A stretch of 64,000 bases of DNA from Castellaniella sp. (GTDB lineage: Bacteria; Pseudomonadota; Gammaproteobacteria; Burkholderiales; Burkholderiaceae_B): positions 992,001-1,056,000 of the forward strand of contig NZ_JAUCCU010000001.1 in NCBI RefSeq assembly GCF_034675845.1, written 5' to 3'. Below are positions 1 to 7,229 of the stretch, in pieces; the stretch's first letter is position 1, and each line of letters starts with the position of its first letter. Under the pieces are notes generated by a model, which worked only from the letters and a program-made list of their open reading frames with translations, was not told where the DNA came from and searched no databases. The position numbers and the translations under genes were made by a program.

Positions 1-935
1 CGGCCAATATCGCCCTGGCCCGCCGCCCCCAACACCGCATCGGTCACGGCATGCAGCAAGACATCGGCATCCGAATGGCCTGCCAGGCCACGCTCAAAAG
101 GAATGGTGACGCCACCAATAATCAAGGGACGATCCGGCACCAGCACATGCAGGTCATGGCCCTGGCCAATACGGAAAGGGAAAGGGTTGGACATCAGCCG
201 GGCATCCTTGGAAAAAATAGTGGGTGAATTTTGCAGCCAGGTCTCGTACCAGTCGAAATCTTCTGGCCAGGTCAGTTTGTCGTTGCGACGACTGCCTCGC
301 ACCAGCAAGGGCGAACGCCCACCAGAATACTCCAGCGCAGACGCTTCATCCGTAATGCGATCGTCTTGCGCACAAGCATCCAGCGCAGACAATAGCTCTG
401 CCGCAGGGAACATCTGCGGGGTCTGAGCCAGCCAGAGATGATCGCGGGCCAGGGTCCGGCAGACTTCAGGCGCAATCGGCCCCGTCCCCGCGCAATCCGC
501 AGCAAGCTTCACCGTATCGGCCACCGGCAAGGCCAACAAGCCTCCGCAATCATGCCGCCAGCAGGTCTCAATCAGATCCGACAAAGCCTGCGCGGGCAAA
601 CCTGGCCGCGCAGCATCATGCACCAGCACCCAGGCGTCAGGCGGCAACTCCGCATCGTGCAATGCTGCTCGTACCGTATCCGCCCGGCTTGGCCCACCAC
701 AGGGCCGCCAGACAGTGCGTGGCAGCCCCGCCAGCGCTGCATCGACCCACGGGTCACCCAAGGCCACGGCAACCCGCACCTGAGCAATACGCGCATCCGC
801 CAGCAGCGCACACACCGTGCGCCGCAGCATGGGCTGGCCACCAAGCAGGGCATATTGTTTGGGCAGCCCCTGAGCCCGCGCCGCCCGCGCACCGATTCCG
901 GCGGCAGGCACCAAGGCAATCAAAAGAGGATTCAT
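1..935 (-). CDS. ispDF: Bifunctional IspD-IspF (MEP cytidylyltransferase / MECDP synthase), 3' end cut by window edge
   Basis: Two non-mevalonate isoprenoid enzymes in one open frame. I read every codon from the ATG at 935 to the window edge and found no stop. The N-terminal IspD part shows the CTP-binding signature PAAGIGAR then PKQY (residues 10-28) and a VHDAARP motif near residue 110. After a short linker (about residues 230-247) the IspF part begins at M248 with RIGQGHDLH and GHSDADVLLHAVTDA, which carry the metal-binding Asp and His residues. IspD makes CDP-ME from MEP and IspF makes the cyclodiphosphate; both act in the cytosol. The ATG at the IspF boundary could in principle be a separate start, but no stop precedes it. 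About 95 C-terminal residues lie outside the window. It is divergent from eda. Confidence 0.9.
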   Translation of the reverse strand, partial: MNPLLIALVPAAGIGARAARAQGLPKQYALLGGQPMLRRTVCALLADARIAQVRVAVALGDPWVDAALAGLPRTVWRPCGGPSRADTVRAALHDAELPPDAWVLVHDAARPGLPAQALSDLIETCWRHDCGGLLALPVADTVKLAADCAGTGPIAPEVCRTLARDHLWLAQTPQMFPAAELLSALDACAQDDRITDEASALEYSGGRSPLLVRGSRRNDKLTWPEDFDWYETWLQNSPTIFSKDARLMSNPFPFRIGQGHDLHVLVPDRPLIIGGVTIPFERGLAGHSDADVLLHAVTDAVLGAAGQGDIG

Positions 936-1013
936 GGAGAGGATTCTAATGTTTCCAGAAAATGTAATCCATCAAAACAAATAAGCCTAAAAACACAAGA
1001 CGAACGGAATAAA

Positions 1014-1028
1014 TGTAATATAGCTACA
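1014..1028. promoter_or_regulatory. HexR-like operator upstream of eda
   Basis: TGTAATATAGCTACA matches the gammaproteobacterial HexR consensus TGTARTWWWAYTACA at 14 of 15 positions and sits inside the palindrome AATGTA-N7-TACATT (1012-1030). It lies 31 bp before the eda start, in the divergent region with ispDF. A HexR-type gene and two similar sites lie 1.7 kb away, which makes autogenous control of this sugar-acid module likely. The site was identified by eye only. Confidence 0.65.
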
Positions 1029-1059
1029 TTATTTATCCCTGATCAGGAATCCTGTACTC

Positions 1060-1677
1060 ATGTCCCCACTAGACCTACTCAAAGCCAGCCCGGTCATGCC
1101 GGTCATCGTCATCCAGGACCCCGATACCGCGCCCGAACTGGCGCAAGCCCTGGTCGACGGCGGGATTCGCACGCTGGAAATCACCCTACGTTCGACAGCG
1201 GCACTGACCGCCATCCGCCGGATTCGCGATCAGGTGCCCGAGGCGCTGGTGGGTGTGGGCACCGTGCGTGACCCCCAGCAGCTGGACGCCGCCATCCAGG
1301 CAGGAGCCTGTTTTGGGGTCAGCCCCGGCTGCACCGAAGCACTGGCCCTGGCCGCCAGCCAGGCCGGAATCCCCTTTTTACCAGGGGTGTCGACAGCCTC
1401 CGAGGCCCTGCGCGCCGCCGAGCTGGGTTTTACGGTACAGAAACTATTTCCGGCGGAGGCAGTCGGCGGGGTCGCCCTGCTGAAGGCCTGGTATGGCCCG
1501 CTGCCTGATCTGTCTTTTTGTCCCACCGGGGGTATTCATGCGGGCAATGCTGCCAACTATCTGGCTCTGCCCAACGTCGGCTGCGTCGGGGGATCATGGC
1601 TGACCCCTGCCAGCGCCATTGCAGCCCGCCAATGGGAGCAAATCACCCAACTGGCGCGCCAGGCCTGCAGCCTATAA
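1060..1677 (+). CDS. eda: KDPG aldolase (2-dehydro-3-deoxy-phosphogluconate aldolase)
   Basis: A class I aldolase of 205 residues, the usual size, splitting KDPG into pyruvate and glyceraldehyde-3-phosphate in the Entner-Doudoroff pathway; many members also act on KHG. The catalytic Glu40 and Arg44 lie in LEITLR, the Schiff-base Lys128 lies in VQKLFPAE, and the phosphate loop region reads CPTGGIH. The ATG at 1060 has AGGA 11 nt upstream inside a small palindrome (CAGGA-A-TCCTG). It converges on the KDG kinase gene with a 7-bp gap. No edd (6-phosphogluconate dehydratase) gene is in the window, so the substrate probably comes from the neighbouring KDG kinase or a distant edd. A HexR-like site precedes it. 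Confidence 0.93.
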   Translation: MSPLDLLKASPVMPVIVIQDPDTAPELAQALVDGGIRTLEITLRSTAALTAIRRIRDQVPEALVGVGTVRDPQQLDAAIQAGACFGVSPGCTEALALAASQAGIPFLPGVSTASEALRAAELGFTVQKLFPAEAVGGVALLKAWYGPLPDLSFCPTGGIHAGNAANYLALPNVGCVGGSWLTPASAIAARQWEQITQLARQACSL

Positions 1678-1684
1678 ACACACA

Positions 1685-2629
1685 TCAATACCCAGCGGCC
1701 TGCAACTGAGCGAGGCTCGGCAGGCCCTCGGTATCGCCCAATACCTGCACCGCCCGGGCACCGATCCAAGCGGCCCGGGCCACCGCGCGTTCCGGCGACA
1801 GGCCTGCCAGCAAGCCGCTGATCACGCCCACGGCAAAACCATCGCCCGCCCCCACGGTATCGACTACCTGTGCCACGGGGCAGGCCGGCACGACACCATG
1901 CTGCTGTCCATCATCAAAATAAGCCCCTTCGGGACCGAGCTTGACCACCACCAGACTGGCGCCCTGGTCCAGATAGAAACGCGCAATATCCGAGACCTGG
2001 CGATAGCCCGTCAGCAAGCGACCTTCCTCGATGCCGGGCAGAACCCAGTGCGCCTGCGCGGCCAGCGCATTAATGCCCTGGCGCATGGCGTCGCGCGAGG
2101 CCCATAATGTAGGCCGCAAATTCGGATCAAAAGACACCGTGCGCCCTGCCTGGCGCATGCGTTTCATGGTGTCCAGATTCAATTGGTAGGTCGTGTCAGA
2201 CACGGCGGCAAACACCCCGGTAGCATGCAAGTGGCGGGCGGCCAGCAGCCAGGCCAGATCCACATCCGCCGGTCCCATCTGGCTGGCGGCCGACCCGGCC
2301 CGATGATATTCGATGGGGGGGTCACTGCCATCGCTGACCTGCCCCTTGAACATCATGCCGGTGCGCCCCCCGGCCAGCAAGGACACCCGGCTGCAATCCA
2401 CCCCTTCCCGCTGGATGCTGTCCAGCAGGAAGCGCCCCATGGAGTCCTGCCCTAAACGACTGGCCCAGCCGACCTTCAGCCCCAGCCGGGCCAGGCCGAT
2501 GGCTACGTTGGTTTCAGCGCCGGCCGTGCGCTTGTAAAATGAGTCTGCGGCCTCTAGTGGACCGGCCTGGCCGGCCACCAACAGCATCATCGCTTCCCCA
2601 AAGGTCACGACATCCAAAGGCTGCGTCAT
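1685..2629 (-). CDS. kdgK: 2-dehydro-3-deoxygluconokinase (KDG kinase), PfkB family
   Basis: A ribokinase/PfkB-type sugar kinase of 314 residues. It opens with DVVTFGEAMM, has the sugar-side motif AGAETNVAIGLARLG near residue 40, and ends with the anion-hole/catalytic signature DTVGAGDGFAVG near residue 255, whose Asp is the catalytic base. It phosphorylates KDG to KDPG, the substrate of the adjacent aldolase, so the pair forms a KDG-to-pyruvate route. The start at 2629 is chosen because GGAGAG lies 8 nt upstream; an in-frame start at 2644 would bury that site. Divergent from hexR with two HexR-like operators between them. A related PfkB specificity such as fructose is possible, but the context favours KDG. 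Confidence 0.85.
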   Translation of the reverse strand: MTQPLDVVTFGEAMMLLVAGQAGPLEAADSFYKRTAGAETNVAIGLARLGLKVGWASRLGQDSMGRFLLDSIQREGVDCSRVSLLAGGRTGMMFKGQVSDGSDPPIEYHRAGSAASQMGPADVDLAWLLAARHLHATGVFAAVSDTTYQLNLDTMKRMRQAGRTVSFDPNLRPTLWASRDAMRQGINALAAQAHWVLPGIEEGRLLTGYRQVSDIARFYLDQGASLVVVKLGPEGAYFDDGQQHGVVPACPVAQVVDTVGAGDGFAVGVISGLLAGLSPERAVARAAWIGARAVQVLGDTEGLPSLAQLQAAGY

Positions 2630-2661
2630 CCCATCTCTCCCCATGCTTAATCACAGCGGAT

Positions 2662-2676
2662 TATAGTGAAACTACT
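2662..2676. promoter_or_regulatory. HexR-like operator, kdgK-proximal
   Basis: TATAGTGAAACTACT matches the HexR consensus TGTARTWWWAYTACA at about 12 of 15 positions and contains the dyad TAGT-GAA-ACTA. It lies 33 bp upstream of the kdgK start in the kdgK/hexR divergent region. It is the weakest of the three sites. Confidence 0.45.
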
Positions 2677-2711
2677 TTTTAAACCACATTTAATTTCATA
2701 ACATGGCTTAA

Positions 2712-2726
2712 TGTAGCTTAACTACT
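2712..2726. promoter_or_regulatory. HexR-like operator, hexR-proximal
   Basis: TGTAGCTTAACTACT matches the HexR consensus at about 13 of 15 positions with the dyad GTAG-N5-CTAC. It lies 51 bp before the regulator start, where a repressor could control its own gene and kdgK together. Confidence 0.55.
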
Positions 2727-2777
2727 ATTCAGATTCCATCGCAACCAGGTTGAATTGCCCTGAACCAGCCCGCTTAT

Positions 2778-3614
2778 ATGCCCCCCATCCTGCCCGACCT
2801 GCATGGCCGCCTGTCGCAACTCAGCCGTGCAGCGGCACGGGTTGCCCAGTTCATCATTGCCCAGCCCGCCGACGCCTCGCGCATGGCCATCAGCGAGCTT
2901 GCCGAGGTCGCCCAGGTCAGCGAGCCCACCGTCATCCGCTTGTGCCGCACGCTGGGCTATGGCGGTTGGCCGGATTTCAAAGTTCAGTTGGCGGCCAGCC
3001 TGATCAGTGGCGTGCCATATGTACACTCGGCCCTGAACCCACACGATGACATCCCCACCCTCAGCAACAAGATATTCGACAATGCTGTGTCAGCCTTATT
3101 GCGTGTGCGCGATACCCTGGCGCCCGATCAAGTCGCGCGCGCCATCGACAGGCTGAGTCAGGCGCGGCGCATCGAATTCCATGGCCTGGGCAATTCCGGC
3201 ATCGTCGCCAACGATGCCCAACTGAAGTTCTTTCGTTTCGACCTGGCCGTCGTGGCCTATACGGACAGCCATACTCAAAGCATGGCGGCTGCATTGCTGG
3301 GCCCCCAGGATGTACTGATCGCCATTTCGCATTCTGGCCGTTCGCGTGAGCTGCTGGACGCCACGGCCTTGGCGCAGTCCAACGGCTGCCCTATCATCGC
3401 CATCACCGCATCGGGTTCGCCCTTGGCGGGGCTGGCTGATATCCTGCTGCAATCCGACATCCAAGAAGACACCGATCTCTATAGCCCGATGATTTCCCGG
3501 CTAGCCCACTTAGCCATCATCGATGTGCTGGCCCTGGGCCTGGCGCTGCGCTGCGGCGCACAGGCCAGCCACGCACTGGGCCGCACCAAGCAGGGCCTGA
3601 AAGGCAAACGATAA
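2778..3614 (+). CDS. hexR: HexR-type RpiR family transcriptional repressor
   Basis: A 278-residue regulator with an N-terminal RpiR-type helix-turn-helix (about residues 10-80, with SEPTVIRLCRTLGY as the recognition region) and a C-terminal SIS sugar-phosphate domain (about 120-260, including HGLGNSGIVANDA and SHSGRSREL). It resembles E. coli HexR closely in the recognition-helix/linker segment (SEPTV, PDFK, LA-SL, G-PYV) and in EDTDLYSPMISRLAHL. HexR proteins repress Entner-Doudoroff and central-carbon genes and are released by KDPG, the substrate of the aldolase encoded here. The start is the ATG at 2778, directly before PPILPDLHGRL. It is divergent from kdgK; mfd follows 39 bp downstream. 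Confidence 0.87.
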   Translation: MPPILPDLHGRLSQLSRAAARVAQFIIAQPADASRMAISELAEVAQVSEPTVIRLCRTLGYGGWPDFKVQLAASLISGVPYVHSALNPHDDIPTLSNKIFDNAVSALLRVRDTLAPDQVARAIDRLSQARRIEFHGLGNSGIVANDAQLKFFRFDLAVVAYTDSHTQSMAAALLGPQDVLIAISHSGRSRELLDATALAQSNGCPIIAITASGSPLAGLADILLQSDIQEDTDLYSPMISRLAHLAIIDVLALGLALRCGAQASHALGRTKQGLKGKR

Positions 3615-3653
3615 GCACGCCGCCCCGACACCAGACTAGCGTTAGCAATTTCC

Positions 3654-6600
3654 ATGGCAATGACCGATACCGCATCCTCTATTACCCTCCCTTCGCTGAA
3701 CACCACCCTGACGGCGCTCAAGCCAGGCCAACGCTATACCCAGCCGCGCCCTCCTGGCTCTGGCGATGCCCTGTGGCTGGCTGCACTGGCACGGCAGTCC
3801 CGACACCCGCTGGCGGCCTTCTGCGCCGATCCGCTGGCAGCCCAGAGGCTGGCGGACGAAGTCGCGCTGTTCGACCCCGATCTGCGCGTGCGCTTTCTGC
3901 CCGACTGGGAAACATTGCCCTACGACAGCTTTTCTCCCCATCAGGACTTGATTTCAGAACGGCTGCGCACCCTGCACGCCCTGGGGCAGGGTGCGGTGGA
4001 CATGCTGATCGTGCCGGTCACGACTGCCCTGGTGCGCCTGGCCCCCCCTGAATTCCTGGCGGCCTATACCTTTCAGTTTCGCCAGGGCGATAGCCTGGAC
4101 GAAGAACGCCTGCGGGCGCAACTGACCCTGGCCAACTACAGCCACGTCACACAGGTCAGTGCGCCTGGTGAATTCTGCATCCGGGGCGGACTGATCGATT
4201 TGTTCCCCATGGGCTCGGCCCTGCCTTACCGCCTGGATCTGTTCGACCAGGAAATAGAATCGATTCGCAGCTTCGACATCGACACCCAGCGCAGCCTGTA
4301 TCCCGTGCGCGAGATCGAACTGCTGCCCGGCCGCGAATTTCCCATGGACGAGGCCGCGCGCAATCATTTCCGGGCCCGGTTTCGCGAAATTTTCGAAGGC
4401 GATCCTTCCCGCGCCCTGCCCTATAAGGACATCGGCAACGGCATGGCCTTTGCCGGCGTCGAATATTATCTGCCGCTGTTTTTCGAACATACCGCGACCT
4501 TGTTCGACTATCTGCCGGCCAATACGCTGGCCGTCACCTTGGGGGATATTTCAGGGGCCATCCAGCGATTCACAGAGGATGCACAGAAGCGCTGGCAGTT
4601 TCTGAAATCCAACCCCGAACGTCCCGTCCTGCCGCTGGACATGCTGTTTCTGGATGACGAAGGCTTTCACGGCCAACTGCGTCAACTGGCCAGACTGGCC
4701 TTGAACAACGACCAGAGCCATCCGGATTTTGCCGCCAGCCCGGATGTCGCCATCAACCGCCGGGCAGACGATCCTCTGGCGGGGCTGCGCCGCCACCTGG
4801 ACAGCAGCCCGCTGCGCACGGCGTTGTGCGTGGATTCGGCGGGTCGGCGCGAAACCATGACCGAATTGCTGGGCGACTACCAGATCCAGCCGGATGCCGC
4901 CTTTGATACCTGGCAGGATTACCTGAATAGCGACACGCGCTTTGCGCTGATTGTTGCACCCCTGACGGCGGGATTCCTGATGCCCGATTCGGGCCTGGCC
5001 ATCCTGACGGAAAACGACCTGTATCCCGCCCAGGCTGCCCGCCCGGCGCGCAGCCGACGCCGTCGCAACGAGCAACACAGCGACATCGACGCCATGGTAC
5101 GGGATCTGGCCGAGCTGCACGTGGGCGATCCGGTGGTGCATGTGCAGCACGGCATTGGCCGCTATCAAGGCCTGGTCAGCATGGACCTGGGCGACGGCCC
5201 GATTGAGCTGCTGCACCTGGAATACGCCCGCGAAGCCACGCTGTATGTGCCGGTGTCGCAACTGCACCTGATCGCCCGCTACAGCGGGGCCGATCCGGAT
5301 CAGGCTCCGCTGCATCCGCTGGGCTCTGGCCAATGGGAAAAAGCCCGCCGCAAAGCGGCCAAGCAAGCGCGCGACACCGCCGCCGAGCTGCTGGCCCTGT
5401 ACGCCCGACGGGCGGCCCGCGAAGGTCTGAATTTCCAGTTCCCGGCACGCGATTACCAGGCTTTTTCCGAGGGTTTCGGCTTCGAGGAAACCCCCGATCA
5501 AGCCGCCGCCATCGCGGCCGTCATCCAGGACATGACCTCGGGCCACCCCATGGACAGGCTGGTCTGCGGCGACGTTGGCTTTGGCAAGACCGAAGTCGCC
5601 TTGCGGGCGGCCTTTCTGGCCGTCATGAATGGACGCCAGGTCGCCCTGCTGTGCCCCACCACCTTGCTGGCCGAGCAACACGCGCAGAACTTTGCCACGC
5701 GCTTTGCAGACTGGCCGGTACGCATTGCCGAACTATCCCGCTTTCGCACGGGCAAGGAAACCGCCAAGGCCATTGCCGGGCTGGCGGATGGGTCCGTCGA
5801 TATCGTCATCGGCACCCACAAGATCCTGTCCAAGGACGTGCACTACAAGCAGCTGGGTTTGGCCATCATCGATGAAGAACACCGTTTCGGCGTGCGTCAG
5901 AAAGAAGCCCTGAAGGCCTTGCGGGCCGAAGTCGATGTGCTGACCCTGACCGCCACCCCGATCCCGCGCACCCTGGGCATGTCGCTGGAAGGCATTCGTG
6001 ATTTTTCCGTGATCGCCACCGCCCCCCAGAAGCGCCTGGCCATCAAGACCTTTGTACGCCGCGAAGACGGCAGCACCATCCGCGAGGCCATTTTGCGCGA
6101 ACTGAAACGCGGCGGACAAATCTACTTTCTACACAACGAAGTCGATACCATCCAGAACCGCCGCGCCCGCCTGGAAGAACTGGTGCCCGAGGCCCGCATT
6201 GCCGTCGCCCACGGCCAGATGGGCGAGCGCGAACTGGAAGACGTGATGAAAGGCTTCTACCAGCAACGCAGCAATGTGCTGCTGTGCACCACCATCATCG
6301 AGACCGGCATCGATATCCCCTCGGCCAACACTATCATCATCCATCGCGCCGACAAACTTGGTCTGGCTCAGTTGCACCAACTGCGGGGCCGGGTCGGGCG
6401 TTCACACCACCAAGCCTACGCCTACCTGCTGACGCCCGGCGAGGACGCCATCACGGCCAACGCCAAGAAACGCCTGGAAGCCATCCAATCGATGGAAGAA
6501 CTGGGAGCCGGTTTCTTCCTGGCCATGCACGACCTGGAAATCCGAGGCAGCGGCGAAGTCCTGGGGGAATCCCAATCCGGCAACATCCAGGAAATCGGCT

Positions 6601-7130
6601 ACACGCTGTATAACGACATGCTGGCCGCCGCCGTGCGCGCCCTGAAATCCGGCGAGGAGCCCGATCTGGATGCACCCTTCGGCAGCCAATGCGAGATCAA
6701 CCTGCACGCACCCGCCCTGCTGCCCTCCGACTACTGCGCCGACGTACAGGCCCGCCTGGGGCTGTATAAGCGCCTGGCCCACGCTGCCGACAGCGATAGC
6801 CTGAGCCTGATCCAGGAAGAGCTGGTGGACCGCTACGGCAAACTGCCGGAAGCCGGCCAGACCTTGCTGGCGCTGCACCGCCTGCGTCTGCTGGCTGAAT
6901 CCCTGGGCATTATCAAAATCGACGCGGGCGACAGCCAAGCCGCCATTCAGTTCAGCCCCCAGCCCAAGGTCGAACCCCTGCGCGTCATCGAGCTGGTACA
7001 GCAAGACCGCCAAGTGCGCCTGAACGGGTCCGATCGCCTCAAAATCAGCTTCGGCGGCAACGTGGACGTGCCTGGCCGGGTACAAAAACTACGGGGCTTG
7101 TTACAACGTTTGGGAGGCCAAGCTGCCTGA
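3654..7130 (+). CDS. mfd: Transcription-repair coupling factor Mfd
   Basis: A full-length 1158-residue Mfd, which removes RNA polymerase stalled at lesions and recruits UvrA. In order: a UvrB-like damage-recognition module (about 1-340), the RNA-polymerase-interacting domain with VHVQHGIGRYQG (about 485-550), RecG-like translocase lobes with Walker A GDVGFGKTE (about 638-646), the Walker B box DEEH (about 740), TATPIPRTLGMSL, LRGRVGRSHHQAYAYLL, and the C-terminal UvrA-contact domain. Two in-frame ATGs lie at 3654 and 3660 without a strong ribosome site. Codon use matches its neighbours and nothing appears truncated. Confidence 0.98.
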   Translation: MAMTDTASSITLPSLNTTLTALKPGQRYTQPRPPGSGDALWLAALARQSRHPLAAFCADPLAAQRLADEVALFDPDLRVRFLPDWETLPYDSFSPHQDLISERLRTLHALGQGAVDMLIVPVTTALVRLAPPEFLAAYTFQFRQGDSLDEERLRAQLTLANYSHVTQVSAPGEFCIRGGLIDLFPMGSALPYRLDLFDQEIESIRSFDIDTQRSLYPVREIELLPGREFPMDEAARNHFRARFREIFEGDPSRALPYKDIGNGMAFAGVEYYLPLFFEHTATLFDYLPANTLAVTLGDISGAIQRFTEDAQKRWQFLKSNPERPVLPLDMLFLDDEGFHGQLRQLARLALNNDQSHPDFAASPDVAINRRADDPLAGLRRHLDSSPLRTALCVDSAGRRETMTELLGDYQIQPDAAFDTWQDYLNSDTRFALIVAPLTAGFLMPDSGLAILTENDLYPAQAARPARSRRRRNEQHSDIDAMVRDLAELHVGDPVVHVQHGIGRYQGLVSMDLGDGPIELLHLEYAREATLYVPVSQLHLIARYSGADPDQAPLHPLGSGQWEKARRKAAKQARDTAAELLALYARRAAREGLNFQFPARDYQAFSEGFGFEETPDQAAAIAAVIQDMTSGHPMDRLVCGDVGFGKTEVALRAAFLAVMNGRQVALLCPTTLLAEQHAQNFATRFADWPVRIAELSRFRTGKETAKAIAGLADGSVDIVIGTHKILSKDVHYKQLGLAIIDEEHRFGVRQKEALKALRAEVDVLTLTATPIPRTLGMSLEGIRDFSVIATAPQKRLAIKTFVRREDGSTIREAILRELKRGGQIYFLHNEVDTIQNRRARLEELVPEARIAVAHGQMGERELEDVMKGFYQQRSNVLLCTTIIETGIDIPSANTIIIHRADKLGLAQLHQLRGRVGRSHHQAYAYLLTPGEDAITANAKKRLEAIQSMEELGAGFFLAMHDLEIRGSGEVLGESQSGNIQEIGYTLYNDMLAAAVRALKSGEEPDLDAPFGSQCEINLHAPALLPSDYCADVQARLGLYKRLAHAADSDSLSLIQEELVDRYGKLPEAGQTLLALHRLRLLAESLGIIKIDAGDSQAAIQFSPQPKVEPLRVIELVQQDRQVRLNGSDRLKISFGGNVDVPGRVQKLRGLLQRLGGQAA

Positions 7131-7187
7131 ACCCTTATAAATCCGTTTGAATTGATAACAATTCTCGTTTAGAATCCAATCCGAAAT

Positions 7188-7206
7188 AAGAATGATTTTC
7201 ATGATC
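7188..7206. promoter_or_regulatory. Candidate Fur box before the siderophore-receptor operon
   Basis: The 19-mer at this position matches the Fur consensus GATAATGATAATCATTATC at about 14 of 19 positions. It ends 23 bp before the receptor start codon. A weaker GATAAC element lies at about 7153. Iron-dependent repression is the expected control for this operon. Confidence 0.6.
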
Positions 7207-7229
7207 TTTATCAATATCTGGAGAGGACC

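Noticed and set aside
4551..5681. 376-codon minus-strand open frame opposite mfd
   Set aside because: Antisense to conserved Mfd domains; composition of a shadow frame.
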